35,630 bases of DNA, taken from assembly GCA_903909505.1 (NCBI GenBank), contig CAIVVZ010000509.1, forward strand, positions 1-35,630, given 5' to 3'. The DNA is from an uncultured Desulfobacteraceae bacterium. GTDB taxonomy: Bacteria; Desulfobacterota; Desulfobacteria; Desulfobacterales; Desulfatirhabdiaceae. The notes below the pieces were generated by a model. That model did not search any database and had not been told where the DNA came from. It saw only the letters and a program-made list of their open reading frames with translations. Positions 1-9,240 of the stretch are shown piece after piece. Made by a program: the position numbers and the translations under genes. Each line of letters begins with the position of its first letter. The first letter of the stretch is position 1.

Positions 1-2735
1 TCGTTATCATTGCAGAAACCCGTACAGAGAATGATCGGAATATCCGGTTTGATCGCATATATTTCCCTGGCGAGTTGTTCCCCGGTCATATCCGGCATGC
101 CCCTGTCGCTGATCACCAGATCAAACTTATCAGGATCGGCTTTGAAAGCAGCCAAAGCATCCGGGCTACGCGTGTGAGTGGTTGTTTGATATCCAAGCTT
201 TTCAAGCATCATCTGCTCCATATATGCGATCAGATTTTCGTCATCGACCAGCAGAATGCTTTCGGAGCCCGTCGGATACTGCTGCGGGGTGACGGCGGTA
301 ATTTTCCCGTCTTGGACATCTTCCAGAAGCGGCAGGTACACATTGAACGTTGTTCCTTTCCCGACTTCGCTGTAAACGCGGATATCCCCGCCATGTTCCT
401 TAACAATGCCGTGTGCCACGGAAAGCCCCAGCCCCGTGCCTTTTCCCTGCGCTTTGGTGGTGAAGTAGGGATCGAATATTTTGTGGATCAGCGGCGGTTC
501 GATTCCATGCCCGGTGTCTGAAATGGTGATGCACGCATATCTATCGGATAAAAAATCTCCTGGCAGCCAATGGTCATGCAAATCATTGCATCCGCCAAAA
601 GACGGAGGGTACATCCCGATGGGCCCTCCGCCGGCCGCCTCTTTCAGCCCGATGGCTATTGTTCCGCCGTTTTCCTCAACGGCATGATAAGCGTTGGTGA
701 TCAGGTTCATGGCGATCTGATGCACCTGAGTGGGATCCGCCAGGACCATGCCGCAATCCGTGCTGATGAGGCTTTTGATTTCAATATTCAGGGGTATTGT
801 CGCGCGGGCCAGAATCAACGCCTCTTCCAGGATCGGCTGAATCCGGATGGGCAGTTTCCGGGGGTTGGACTGACGGCTGAAAGCCAGGATCTGTTTGACC
901 AGGGCACTGCCGCGTTGCGCGGATTTCAGAATTTGTGCAATCGTTTCATGCGCGGGACTGTCCGGCGGGATGTCTTCAAGCAGCATTTCCGAAAGGCCGC
1001 TGATCGGGAACAAGATGTTGTTCAGATCGTGGGCGATACCGCCTGCAAGTGATCCGATGGACTCCATTTTCTGCGCCTGCTGGAGCCGGGCTTCGAGTAC
1101 GGCCTTTTCCGCTTCAGCCCGTTTTTGTTCGGTGATATCCACAAAAGTTTCCAGCAAGACCGATTCTCCGTTCATTTCGATTTCCATGACGGACTTTAGG
1201 ATCGGAATTTCACTGCCGTCCCGGCGCCGAAGGGTGCGTTCGGAGTTGTCAACCGCCTGATGTTTGTCCAGAATCGGACATTCGTTCTGGGATGCCGGGC
1301 AAAGATATGCATCGCATTCCTTCCCGCAAAGGACCGTCGCATCTTGGATCCCGGCCAGTTTGCTCACGTAATCGTTAACCCAGCGGATCTTCCGGTCCCT
1401 GCCGATCACCGCAACCCCGAAAGGGCTTCGTTCAAGGATCGTTTTTAAAACCGCATGCGACCGGATCAACTCCTGTTCGGCCCTCTTTCGGGCCCTGACC
1501 ATCTTATTGGCGGAATGCGCCAGATTCTGCAGTTCATCATAATTCATTTCATCAAGATTGAGTTCTACCTGTTCAAAACTTGCTCTTTCAAAAAAAGAAG
1601 CAAAGGCATCCAGGTTCTTCTTTGTCTTTTTTGAGAAATAGAAAGCCGTCAGGCACACAAAACCAAAAATTCCAGCCAGGACCGAAACGATCTTGACAAG
1701 ATTAGCAATGATTTTCCGTTCTACCTCTTTTTCTCTCTGCCCGATGGTGGTTTCTATCTCGTCAATGTAAATGCCGGTTCCAACGTACCACTTCCATTCC
1801 GGAATGCCAACTGCATAACTCAGTTTTAGGGCGGGTCTCGTTTCTCCAAGTTTGGGCATCACATACTCAAGGTATCCGCTGCCTTCTTTCGCCAGACGGA
1901 TCATCTCCTGGACGATCTTCGTGCCTTGACTGTCCGTAACATCCCACATATTCTTGCCTTTTGCCGGACGGGTCAGTGAAACACCATCCCATTGCCCGAC
2001 AAATACATAGCCGTCTCCCCCGAATCGTATCTTTTCTATAAATTCAACAACTTCTTTTTGAATCTCCGTTTGTACATCATCCAGATACTCGCCGGTCCCA
2101 AGCACCCAGCCAAAGGGCTCAAACAATTTCACATAGGCTATTTTGGGAAATTTTCCTTCCTGGTTCGGTTTCGTCCAGGAATATTGGTAAAAGCCTTCCC
2201 CATGCTTATGCACGATATCGAGCATATCCCTGACAACATATTCTCCCTGAATCCCTTGCATGGGAAGCATGTCTTTTCCTTCCATCTCGGGCCTGTCGGC
2301 AAAAATCTCATTTATCCCCTGGAGGTTGAACGCAAAAAAATAACCCCGGTCTTCGTTAAAACGCATGGGGCGTAGCGCATCCTTGACCATTTCCCGCATT
2401 TCATTCAAAGTTCGTTTTTCACGGTACTGTTTGAAGATATTTGACGCGATCGCATAGGCTTCATTCACCTTGCCTTCAATGGATTTTCGCAACCGGGGCT
2501 CGACATGCGCCTTCTGATATTCAATATAGGAAATGGCGGTGTCGACTTCGATTTTCAGGAGGTCTTTATAAGAGCCGAGGTATCTTGCCCGCATTGATTT
2601 TGATTCTGCACGGAAGTCCGAGTATTGGCTCTGTATCCAAAAATATCCCAGAATACCGATGGAAAGGATGGTGGCCAGCAAAAGATTGATGATGATACAC
2701 CGGCTGAGTTTCGGTTTTTTGCGCTTGATACCCAT
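1..2735 (-). CDS. Tandem Cache_2 PAS hybrid sensor histidine kinase (partial, 3' end off window)
   Basis: This is a membrane sensor kinase with a C-terminal receiver; about 911 codons are visible and the gene runs off the left edge inside the receiver. A transmembrane segment at about residues 12-33 is followed by two Cache_2-type periplasmic modules (about 35-190 and 190-315, each ending in a GTGxYxD-like motif), a second TM segment at about 325-350, a PAS domain (about 423-545) holding cysteines in GKECDAYLCP and NECP, HisKA with phosphoacceptor His about 568 in GGIAHDLNN, HATPase_c with DTGHGI and GKGTGLGLS, and a receiver with acceptor Asp about 874 in ISDRGMP. I chose the ATG at 2735 because GGGAG lies 6 nt upstream; an in-frame ATG at 2759 has no good ribosome binding site. 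Cache_2 domains usually bind small organic acids or similar ligands; the actual ligand cannot be read. The core is closely related to those of the kinases at 16078-19611 and 29722-34386. Confidence 0.9.
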   Translation of the reverse strand, partial: MGIKRKKPKLSRCIIINLLLATILSIGILGYFWIQSQYSDFRAESKSMRARYLGSYKDLLKIEVDTAISYIEYQKAHVEPRLRKSIEGKVNEAYAIASNIFKQYREKRTLNEMREMVKDALRPMRFNEDRGYFFAFNLQGINEIFADRPEMEGKDMLPMQGIQGEYVVRDMLDIVHKHGEGFYQYSWTKPNQEGKFPKIAYVKLFEPFGWVLGTGEYLDDVQTEIQKEVVEFIEKIRFGGDGYVFVGQWDGVSLTRPAKGKNMWDVTDSQGTKIVQEMIRLAKEGSGYLEYVMPKLGETRPALKLSYAVGIPEWKWYVGTGIYIDEIETTIGQREKEVERKIIANLVKIVSVLAGIFGFVCLTAFYFSKKTKKNLDAFASFFERASFEQVELNLDEMNYDELQNLAHSANKMVRARKRAEQELIRSHAVLKTILERSPFGVAVIGRDRKIRWVNDYVSKLAGIQDATVLCGKECDAYLCPASQNECPILDKHQAVDNSERTLRRRDGSEIPILKSVMEIEMNGESVLLETFVDITEQKRAEAEKAVLEARLQQAQKMESIGSLAGGIAHDLNNILFPISGLSEMLLEDIPPDSPAHETIAQILKSAQRGSALVKQILAFSRQSNPRKLPIRIQPILEEALILARATIPLNIEIKSLISTDCGMVLADPTQVHQIAMNLITNAYHAVEENGGTIAIGLKEAAGGGPIGMYPPSFGGCNDLHDHWLPGDFLSDRYACITISDTGHGIEPPLIHKIFDPYFTTKAQGKGTGLGLSVAHGIVKEHGGDIRVYSEVGKGTTFNVYLPLLEDVQDGKITAVTPQQYPTGSESILLVDDENLIAYMEQMMLEKLGYQTTTHTRSPDALAAFKADPDKFDLVISDRGMPDMTGEQLAREIYAIKPDIPIILCTGFCNDN

Positions 2736-2768
2736 GTAATCTCCCGTATTCTTAGTCATTTGCGGCTA

Positions 2769-4649
2769 TCAATGTTCCAGGGCATTATCCCTTTTTTCTA
2801 AGGAATTGCAAAATGGTTCCGCTGAAATCGGTAAAAAAACCCGAAAAACACTGCCATGTCCCGACTGGCTCTCCACCGTGATTCCCCCGTCATGCGCGCC
2901 GATAATCCCCATTACAATAGGTAGCCCCAGGCCCCGGCCGGTAAACTTTGTCGTGAAGAACGGATCAAAGAGCTTCTCGATATTCTCGCTTGCGATTCCG
3001 CAGCCTGTGTCCGCCACTTCCAGACAGGCATAAACGCTTTTCCGCGGCTGCCAGTCGATGGGGAAGCGCCTTGAGTCGGGAATATCCGCATGAGAAACCG
3101 TCTTGACGGTCAGGAACGTGGTTCCTTTGTTTTCATCGGCGGCTTCCCATGCATTGGTGACCAGATTGGTCAGCGCCTGCTGGATCTGGCCCGCGTTCGC
3201 ACGGATGGCCGGACCGGAATCGGGGAAATCGGTCTTGAGGATGATGCCTGTCGGGGCCGCGGCCTGAAGCAGGGGCAGACTTTTACGACAGATCCCGGAT
3301 AGGTTCGCCAAGGCATGTTCGCCGGGTGATTGCCCCAGGTAGGTCAGCATCTGGCCGCTGACCTCCGCGGCCTTGCGGGCCGCATTCAGCGCTTCGGTCA
3401 GGATTTCCGAAGTTTCCGTGCGCTGTGGCAGGTCGTCCATGGCCATTTCCAGATTTCCCGTCACGACATGAAGCTGATTGTTGAAGTGGTGGGCAATGGC
3501 ACCTGCCATGCGGCCCAGACTTTCGGTCTTCTGAAGATGCCGGTTCTGGGCCTCGAGTTCCGCTTTTTCCGCATCAACCCGTTTGCGGTCAGTGATGTCT
3601 CGGGCCACGGAGATCATTCCAACGACCTTTCCATTTCCGATAATGGGAGCACCGCTTACTTCCGCAAACACGGTTCGCCCGTCTTTTGTGATTAACTGGT
3701 ATTCATCGGATTCGAGGATTTCTCCCCGCAGGGCGCGGGTGACACGGGATATGTCCTTTTCAATATATTTTTCAGGCAAAATCTTCAGATCGTACAGCGG
3801 TTTGCCGATGAGTTCTTCTTTCTTGTATCCGAGGTACTTCTCCATTGAAGGAGATATGCTGGTAAGTCTATAGTCGAGGTCAATCGAACAAACCGCCTCG
3901 AGGATGCTGTTGAAAAGAAGCTGGTATTGCGCTTCAGATGATTTCAGCGCATCACTTGCCGCTTTTTTGTCACTGATATCCCGTGAAAATCCCAGAATGC
4001 CGATGGGCATCTTATCCGGGCCGCGTAAGAACGTCATTGAGACCTCGATCCACTTCGTGGTTCCATCCTTGTGCGTCTGCTCCGTTTCAATGATTCTGGA
4101 TCGGTAGATATCCTTATCCGGCAGGGTCTCCATCATCAGCTCTTCCGTCATCACATCCAGCAGCCGGGCATGGGATTCTGGGGATAAGATGTCCTGATGT
4201 GATTTTGTAAGGAATTCCTCCTGAGAGTATCCCAGCAATTGCGTAACCGAAGGGCTCAGATATGTAAAACGGAAATCCATGTCGATCATCCAGATAATAT
4301 CTCTTGAATTTTCCGTGATCATGAGAAGCCGTTTTTCATTTTGAAGCAGTGCTTCCTCGATTCTTTGTCTTTCTTCGATTTCCTTCTGGAAGCCCCGGTT
4401 CATTACTTCAAGATTAAAGGCGAGTCGAATCAAATAAATGACCATCGGCAGGAGCAATAATGTCACGACCAATGCGTCTATGCAGCCGATCAGGATCAGA
4501 TCGCGGTCAATGCGTCCCCACCAGAGCAGGCTGTTCATGACATTCATAATAGCCGTAAATACTTGAGATAGAAAAATTATGATAAAAGTGAGATGTAATG
4601 GCCAACGTTTTTTAGAAAAAAAATCTACAAATACCGATTGATAATTCAT
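2769..4649 (-). CDS. Two-TM PAS-PAS sensor histidine kinase with HHFNN box
   Basis: The 626-residue protein has two N-terminal membrane segments (about 18-44 and 51-78) with almost no periplasmic loop, a short coiled coil, PAS 1 (about 105-232), PAS 2 (about 236-358), HisKA with His387, and HATPase_c (N-box around Asn499, DTGCGI at 547-552, GRGLGLPIV near 571). It ends after the ATPase, with no receiver, unlike its two close relatives at 10264-12321 and 22776-24938. The residue after the phosphoacceptor is His388, where most HisKA kinases carry Asp or Glu. The small extracellular portion suggests it senses through the membrane or through its PAS domains. It lies 60 nt downstream of the ATG-proximal end of the cheD unit (cheD stop at 4710), and the ribosome binding site is weak. 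The domain assignment is firm; the signal is unknown. Confidence 0.9.
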   Translation of the reverse strand: MNYQSVFVDFFSKKRWPLHLTFIIIFLSQVFTAIMNVMNSLLWWGRIDRDLILIGCIDALVVTLLLLPMVIYLIRLAFNLEVMNRGFQKEIEERQRIEEALLQNEKRLLMITENSRDIIWMIDMDFRFTYLSPSVTQLLGYSQEEFLTKSHQDILSPESHARLLDVMTEELMMETLPDKDIYRSRIIETEQTHKDGTTKWIEVSMTFLRGPDKMPIGILGFSRDISDKKAASDALKSSEAQYQLLFNSILEAVCSIDLDYRLTSISPSMEKYLGYKKEELIGKPLYDLKILPEKYIEKDISRVTRALRGEILESDEYQLITKDGRTVFAEVSGAPIIGNGKVVGMISVARDITDRKRVDAEKAELEAQNRHLQKTESLGRMAGAIAHHFNNQLHVVTGNLEMAMDDLPQRTETSEILTEALNAARKAAEVSGQMLTYLGQSPGEHALANLSGICRKSLPLLQAAAPTGIILKTDFPDSGPAIRANAGQIQQALTNLVTNAWEAADENKGTTFLTVKTVSHADIPDSRRFPIDWQPRKSVYACLEVADTGCGIASENIEKLFDPFFTTKFTGRGLGLPIVMGIIGAHDGGITVESQSGHGSVFRVFLPISAEPFCNSLEKRDNALEH

Positions 4650-4651
4650 TT

Positions 4652-4680
4652 ATTGGGTCCCAAAACATGTTTCATGTGGG
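4652..4680 (-). promoter_or_regulatory. Small inverted repeats just upstream of the two-TM kinase start
   Basis: Between cheD and the next kinase are two overlapping symmetric elements: TTGGGTCCCAA at 4653-4663, and a CCCA..CATG / CATG..TGGG hairpin at 4660-4680. In the transcript they would sit immediately 5' of the kinase start codon, in the place of a normal Shine-Dalgarno sequence. They could mask or modulate initiation, but stems of 4-5 bp are weak and may be chance. Confidence 0.2.
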
Positions 4681-4709
4681 TAGATTGCAATATTCATGAA
4701 TCTGTCATC

Positions 4710-5261
4710 TTAAAATATCGTGATTTTTGTTGGCTTTTGGACTTGTTTCTGGATTTTATGCATCATTTTCTTTTCTCGTTGAACAATTTTTGGATATGAT
4801 CCGGAAGAAATGCGTTGAAGAAATACATCGCCCGTATCCGTGTGAAAATAAATCTTTCGGGATACGTGCCCGCCAATGTCGCAGCCGATGATCCTGATTT
4901 TCTCCATCTTGAGAAATGCCACAACGAACTCCACATTCTTTTTCCCGACACCATTTTCAATTGGAATAGACGGGAAAAGATGGGCGCCGCCGAATACTTT
5001 GGCTACCAGTTGAAACCGGTTACCGCCGATAGACATGATTCGGTTGATCAGCAGTTCCATGGCATTGACGCCGTATCTTGCCGCAGAGTCAAAGTGGAGC
5101 AAATCCGCTTTTCCAGGCAGAAGAATGTGGTTCATGCCGCCGATTTGCTCCAGAGGATCATACAGGCAAACGGCAACACAGGAGCCAAGGGTAGTCTCGA
5201 TGATTGCAGATCCTCTGCTTGCATGCAGACCACCGATATGAATACGGATCGCATTTCTCAT
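4710..5261 (-). CDS. cheD: CheD chemoreceptor glutamine deamidase
   Basis: CheD proteins hydrolyse specific glutamine side chains of chemoreceptors to glutamate and often bind CheC. The 183-residue product shows the family core: TLGSCVAVCLYDP (about 24-36) with the nucleophile Cys28, and GGMNHILLP with His45, exactly 17 residues later as in characterised CheD. A VFGGAHLF motif follows at about 90 and an IGCDIGGHVSRKI segment near 125. Length is slightly above the usual 150-170 because of a basic, Gln/Lys-rich tail. The ATG at 5261 has GGAAG about 10 nt upstream. It lies 33 nt downstream of the PocR kinase gene, so the two are probably co-transcribed. No cheC, cheA, cheW or MCP gene is present in the window, so its receptor target must be elsewhere. 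Confidence 0.93.
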   Translation of the reverse strand: MRNAIRIHIGGLHASRGSAIIETTLGSCVAVCLYDPLEQIGGMNHILLPGKADLLHFDSAARYGVNAMELLINRIMSIGGNRFQLVAKVFGGAHLFPSIPIENGVGKKNVEFVVAFLKMEKIRIIGCDIGGHVSRKIYFHTDTGDVFLQRISSGSYPKIVQREKKMMHKIQKQVQKPTKITIF

Positions 5262-5294
5262 GACGATGGTGCTTCCAGAATTCGAATCCCCATT

Positions 5295-8075
5295 CTATGC
5301 ATCCTTTGCAAGCGGAGCGCAGACACTGAACTCGGCGCCGCCTTCGATATTTTTTACCGTGATGCTGCCGTTCATGTTGCGCTCGATGATCATTTTGGAC
5401 ATATACAGGCCGATGCCGGTCCCTTGCTCCTTGGTGGAAAAATAGGGATCGAAGATCCTGTTCAGGACCTCCGCCGGAATGCCGCCGCCGTTATCAGCCA
5501 CTGAAACACATCCCTGGCTGTCTTGCTCCGTGAGGACAATATCCACCCTGCCTGAAGAAGGTTGATGGGGCCGGCTATATGCCAGGATCGCCTCTTTGGC
5601 ATTGGATAGCAGGTTCAGGAGCACCTGCGAAAATTCGTTGGGAAAACCCAGCAGCTTCAGATCCTGCGGGGCATCGATATGAATGGAAATATGGCTGTTT
5701 AGAAAGCTTGATTCCACGAGCGCGATCGCTTCCTTGATTTGCTCCAGCGCGGAGAAGACGACGATCTCTTTGTCCGGACGGAAAAAGTTGGAAAAATCGC
5801 TGATGGTCGTGGACATTTTCTGAACCATGCGGCTTCCGTCCGCAACCGCCTGATCCAGATATTCAGCATCCAGCATCTTGAACCGGTATGCATCCTTGAT
5901 GTTGTAAAGCAGCAGACCAAGCGCATTTAATGGTTGCCGCCACTGGTGCGCGATGTTGCCGATCATCTCGCCCATGGCCGCCATCCGGCTCTGCTGGATC
6001 AGCAAAAACTCGTGTTTGATGTTTTTCACCAGCTCCTGCGCCACCCGCTGTTCCAGGGTCTCGTTGAGGTGAAGGAGTTCTTCCACGGCCCGTTTGCGCT
6101 CGATAACTTTCCAAACCGCCTCCATCAGCAGTGAGACCTGAAGGATATCCGATTCATCATAATCAGTTTCTTTGTTCGCCAGGCCGACCACAGCGACGAT
6201 GCTATCGTCTTTGAAGATCGGGACCGTCATGAACTTAACAAGCTGAACATGGCCTTCGGGGTAGCCCTTTTTCAAAGGGTCGGCTGCTGGAAAATCGTTG
6301 ACGATAATCGGCCGACGTTGCCGGACCGCCTCGCCCCAGATCCCGGTCTTTTCCAACTCGTAACAGGTTGGAGGATTGGCGATGGCGCATTCCGCCATCA
6401 CGTCCCTGGACCACGTGTTCAGGATAAACTCCTTGCGATCCTCATGGTAATGGTAAATGTAACCGATCTTGCTTTCGGTCAGTTGAATGGCTTGATCCAG
6501 CGCGTAATCAAGAAAGTCCTGGATGGTTTTGGACGGGTGTTGCAGAATATCCAACAGCCTTCTCAATCGCGATTCGTTCCGAAGGGCGGCTATGCCGAAG
6601 GCTTGGATCTCCTCTTCGGCCCGTTTGCGTTCCGTGATGTCCCGGAATTCGGTTACCCGTACAAAACGTCCTTGATAGGGGATATTTTTACCCTGTATTC
6701 TAAGAGGATATGTTGAGCCGTCCTTGCGGAGCCCTTCCACATCGTAGGACTGTTCAAATCCGCTGAGGATTTTCCGCATCACCCGTTTTCGCCATTCCGG
6801 TGCAATGAGATCAAGCCCATTCATGCCGATAAGCGCTTCGCAGTCAAATCCGGTCATATCAGACAGACCTTGATTGCAGTCCAGAATAAATCCCTTGTCA
6901 TGGATGCAAATACCCCCAAAGGATGCGTTATGAAGCGCCCGGAACCTTTCCTGGCTATCTTCCAGAGCTTTTTGAGCTGCTCGCTCTTCGGTCTGATCAC
7001 GGAAAACCAGGACCATACCGGTCACTTTGCCTGCATCATTTTTAATGGGCGCCCCGCTGTCGGCAATGGGGATTTCTTTCCCCTCTTTTGAGATCAGCAG
7101 GGTATGATTGGCAAGCCCCACAATCACTCCTTCCTTCAGAACCTTTTTAACAGGGCTTTCAACGGTCTCACGAGTGACTTCATTGATGATCCTGAATACT
7201 GTTTCCAGGGGGTTGCACGCTGCATCCCGTTCACTCCAGCCGGTTAACCGTTCGGCAACGGGATTCATGCGGACGATATTGCCATCCCTGTCGGTTGCCA
7301 TCACCGCATCGCCGATGGAGTTCAGTGTGGTGCTGAGGCTGTTCTCGCTCTCCAGCAGCGAATTGAGAAAATTGTCCCTTTCCATCAGCGTCCGGGCCAG
7401 TTTGATATTGCCGAACCCGAGTTCTGAAATCAGGTGGGCCAGTTTGGCATAAAAGGTCATGACCGTGTTGACTGTTTCCCGGCTCCAGCGCGGCACCCGT
7501 TCAAGTGCTTCAAAATATGCCTCTTCATTGAATCCATATTTGCGGGCCTGTGAACGGAAAATATCCATATCCGGCGATTCGTCTGAAAATAAAAACTGTC
7601 CCAAAAACAGATCGCCCATGCGTTCACCACCCACGGTGATGGGCGTGGCAATATCCCACATATTGTTTTTGCAGCGATAGAGCCTGAATGTACCCGGCTC
7701 CACACCATTGGAAAGATGAATATCGCTTTCCCGGCAGTGGGTGCAGGTTTCGGGATGGATGCGATGAAATTTTGTGCAGATATCCCGCCAGCCGGTAGCG
7801 ACCAGGATTTTACCGTGAAGATCAAGGATGGCAACACCGATATGCGAAAGGTTATAAAAATCGTCCATCATGGACTGAATCGACTTCGTATCCATGATAT
7901 CGGCAAGCCCCAGCGCCCCCACATCACCCTCCGGCAAGAGGATGTTGTCCAGTTTCATCCGATGTCGCGCTTCGCTTTCTCTCAGCAACACCATGGCGTT
8001 GTTTCGCTCGAATTCAGCCTGTTCCAACTCCTGAACTTTTTTTTCCAACGCTTCGTAGGTTGGTTTTTCAGTCAT
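5295..8075 (-). CDS. PocR-PAS-PAS-GAF sensor histidine kinase
   Basis: This 926-residue soluble kinase begins with the short coiled-coil leader MTEKPTYEALEKKVQELEQ, then a PocR-type ligand-binding domain (about 60-215) with cysteines at about 100, 111, 114 and 135, PAS 1 (about 245-368), PAS 2 (about 375-485), a GAF_2-type domain (about 500-660), a HisKA domain with His710 in IAHQWRQPL, and HATPase_c ending with the protein. There is no membrane segment and no receiver. PocR domains are known from the propanediol-responsive regulator PocR and are predicted to bind small hydrocarbon derivatives. An upstream-extended frame to 8162 exists, but I start at the ATG at 8075: AGGA lies 6 nt upstream, the leader matches relatives, and the longer form would overlap the diguanylate cyclase gene. 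Its neighbours are the c-di-GMP cyclase upstream and cheD downstream. Confidence 0.88.
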   Translation of the reverse strand: MTEKPTYEALEKKVQELEQAEFERNNAMVLLRESEARHRMKLDNILLPEGDVGALGLADIMDTKSIQSMMDDFYNLSHIGVAILDLHGKILVATGWRDICTKFHRIHPETCTHCRESDIHLSNGVEPGTFRLYRCKNNMWDIATPITVGGERMGDLFLGQFLFSDESPDMDIFRSQARKYGFNEEAYFEALERVPRWSRETVNTVMTFYAKLAHLISELGFGNIKLARTLMERDNFLNSLLESENSLSTTLNSIGDAVMATDRDGNIVRMNPVAERLTGWSERDAACNPLETVFRIINEVTRETVESPVKKVLKEGVIVGLANHTLLISKEGKEIPIADSGAPIKNDAGKVTGMVLVFRDQTEERAAQKALEDSQERFRALHNASFGGICIHDKGFILDCNQGLSDMTGFDCEALIGMNGLDLIAPEWRKRVMRKILSGFEQSYDVEGLRKDGSTYPLRIQGKNIPYQGRFVRVTEFRDITERKRAEEEIQAFGIAALRNESRLRRLLDILQHPSKTIQDFLDYALDQAIQLTESKIGYIYHYHEDRKEFILNTWSRDVMAECAIANPPTCYELEKTGIWGEAVRQRRPIIVNDFPAADPLKKGYPEGHVQLVKFMTVPIFKDDSIVAVVGLANKETDYDESDILQVSLLMEAVWKVIERKRAVEELLHLNETLEQRVAQELVKNIKHEFLLIQQSRMAAMGEMIGNIAHQWRQPLNALGLLLYNIKDAYRFKMLDAEYLDQAVADGSRMVQKMSTTISDFSNFFRPDKEIVVFSALEQIKEAIALVESSFLNSHISIHIDAPQDLKLLGFPNEFSQVLLNLLSNAKEAILAYSRPHQPSSGRVDIVLTEQDSQGCVSVADNGGGIPAEVLNRIFDPYFSTKEQGTGIGLYMSKMIIERNMNGSITVKNIEGGAEFSVCAPLAKDA

Positions 8076-8082
8076 GGTCATT

Positions 8083-8086
8083 TCCT
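8083..8086 (-). promoter_or_regulatory. Ribosome binding site deciding the PocR kinase start
   Basis: AGGA on the minus strand is 6 nt before the ATG at 8075 and abuts an alternative ATG at 8081. This favours 8075 over the far-upstream start at 8162. Confidence 0.5.
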
Positions 8087-8136
8087 GATATAAAATGGGT
8101 GCAGGCGTCGGCAGTGAAGACCCCGAAAGATTTCCA

Positions 8137-9129
8137 TCAACCGGCAACGACCCTGTCGCCACCTTGATTTTTGGCGGTATACATGGCTACATCGCCGCGT
8201 TTCATCAAAGCCACCCCCGAGGTTTCCTCTTTTCGCTGAACCACCCCCATGCTTAACGTAACCGGGGAAAGCACGCCGGTTTCGGCGGGTTCATACAGCC
8301 AGCCGTCATTAAATATCCGGCGGATCTTTTCGCCGGTAATCATCGCCTGGTCCAAATTGGTCTCGGGCAGCAGGACGAAAAACTCGTCTCCACCATATCG
8401 AAAGCTCTTATCCGAATGGCGGGTGATATCATTGAGCAGATTTCCTACCCGCCGAAGGACATTGTCACCCTCCAGGTGCCCGAGCCGGTCATTGCAATCC
8501 TTGAATTTATCCAGGTCAAAACAGATCAGGCTCAACGGACTGCCATAGCGGTTGACCCGGTCCATTTCATCGGCAAGGCAGGAATGGAAATGCCGCTGGT
8601 TGAACAGGTTGGTCAGTCCATCGGTAATGGAAAGTTTATGGAGTTTTTCCTCCATGATTTTCTGATTTGTCAGATCATGGAAAAACCCGACGCTCCCCAT
8701 CTCATTGCCGTTTTCAATAATCAAGGCTGCCGACAGACGTATGGGGATGCTCTTATTGTCTATGTCCACAATAGTGGTTTCAAATCCATCGAGACGGCCG
8801 ACACCGCCGAAATCTTCAGCATAGATGGCTGCCTTGATCCGCCTGGCCTGTTCGCGGCTTTCGTATATTTGACCTATATCCAGACAACCCAGAACATCCT
8901 CGCACTTGCGCCGGGTCAATGCCGCCGCCTTGGCATTGAAAATCACGACAGTACCGTGCCTGTCCACACCGATGATCCCGTCCGGACAGGCACCGATCAG
9001 ATTGACGATGATATTATCTTTGGCCATTGTCGAGGAAAATACCGTCTTGATCATTATCATTCTCTCCCTGGGAAGCTGAAAATTCCTCATAATGATTTTC
9101 TTTCCTTCATAAATGCGATACCTTCTCAC
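8137..9129 (-). CDS. PAS-GGDEF diguanylate cyclase
   Basis: The enzyme should make cyclic di-GMP from two GTP. Counting from the GTG at 9129 (330 residues), a PAS domain spans about 40-155 and the GGDEF domain about 165-328. The catalytic signature YGGDEFFVLLPE is intact at 245-256, and an inhibitory I-site RxxD (Arg237, Asp240) sits at the expected five residues before it, so product feedback is likely. There are no membrane segments, so the PAS domain must receive a cytoplasmic signal. The start is uncertain: GTG 9129 follows GAGAGGG, ATG 9090 is 12 nt after AGGA, and ATG 9054 is 9 nt after GGGAG; all leave both domains whole. The GTG overlaps the stop of a Fic-like remnant. The PocR kinase gene follows after 61 nt. 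Confidence 0.88.
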   Translation of the reverse strand: MRRYRIYEGKKIIMRNFQLPRERMIMIKTVFSSTMAKDNIIVNLIGACPDGIIGVDRHGTVVIFNAKAAALTRRKCEDVLGCLDIGQIYESREQARRIKAAIYAEDFGGVGRLDGFETTIVDIDNKSIPIRLSAALIIENGNEMGSVGFFHDLTNQKIMEEKLHKLSITDGLTNLFNQRHFHSCLADEMDRVNRYGSPLSLICFDLDKFKDCNDRLGHLEGDNVLRRVGNLLNDITRHSDKSFRYGGDEFFVLLPETNLDQAMITGEKIRRIFNDGWLYEPAETGVLSPVTLSMGVVQRKEETSGVALMKRGDVAMYTAKNQGGDRVVAG

Positions 9130-9227
9130 TCGACCCTCTCGATCAGGTGATAACCAGTGCTTCGGCCACCAGAAGGGTCTTTCATCAAGACACCCCGTTC
9201 GATAAGATCCTTAATATCTCGAAGAAT
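9126..9227 (-). pseudogene. Remnant of a Fic-family protein C-terminus (winged-helix end)
   Basis: Thirty-three codons, closed by TGA at 9126-9128 and preceded by an in-frame TGA at 9228-9230, read ILRDIKDLIERGVLMKDPSG then GRSTGYHLIERVE. This resembles the winged-helix tail found at the C-terminus of many Fic/DOC proteins (pattern RDLKDLvekGiL..GxGRST.Y.L). Nothing of the catalytic HxFx(D/E)GN(G/K)R motif is present nearby, so it is a fossil end of a deleted gene rather than a working protein. The assignment is from motif memory and rests on a short segment. Confidence 0.5.
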
Positions 9228-9240
9228 TCATAGGAGCTTG

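Noticed and set aside
4815..5504. Long plus-strand ORF opposite cheD and the PocR kinase (229 codons)
   Set aside because: It is antisense to cheD and the kinase end, which have clear family motifs; the product has no domain. The same holds for the other long plus-strand frames, for example 8416-9150, 23895-24629 and 33802-34269.
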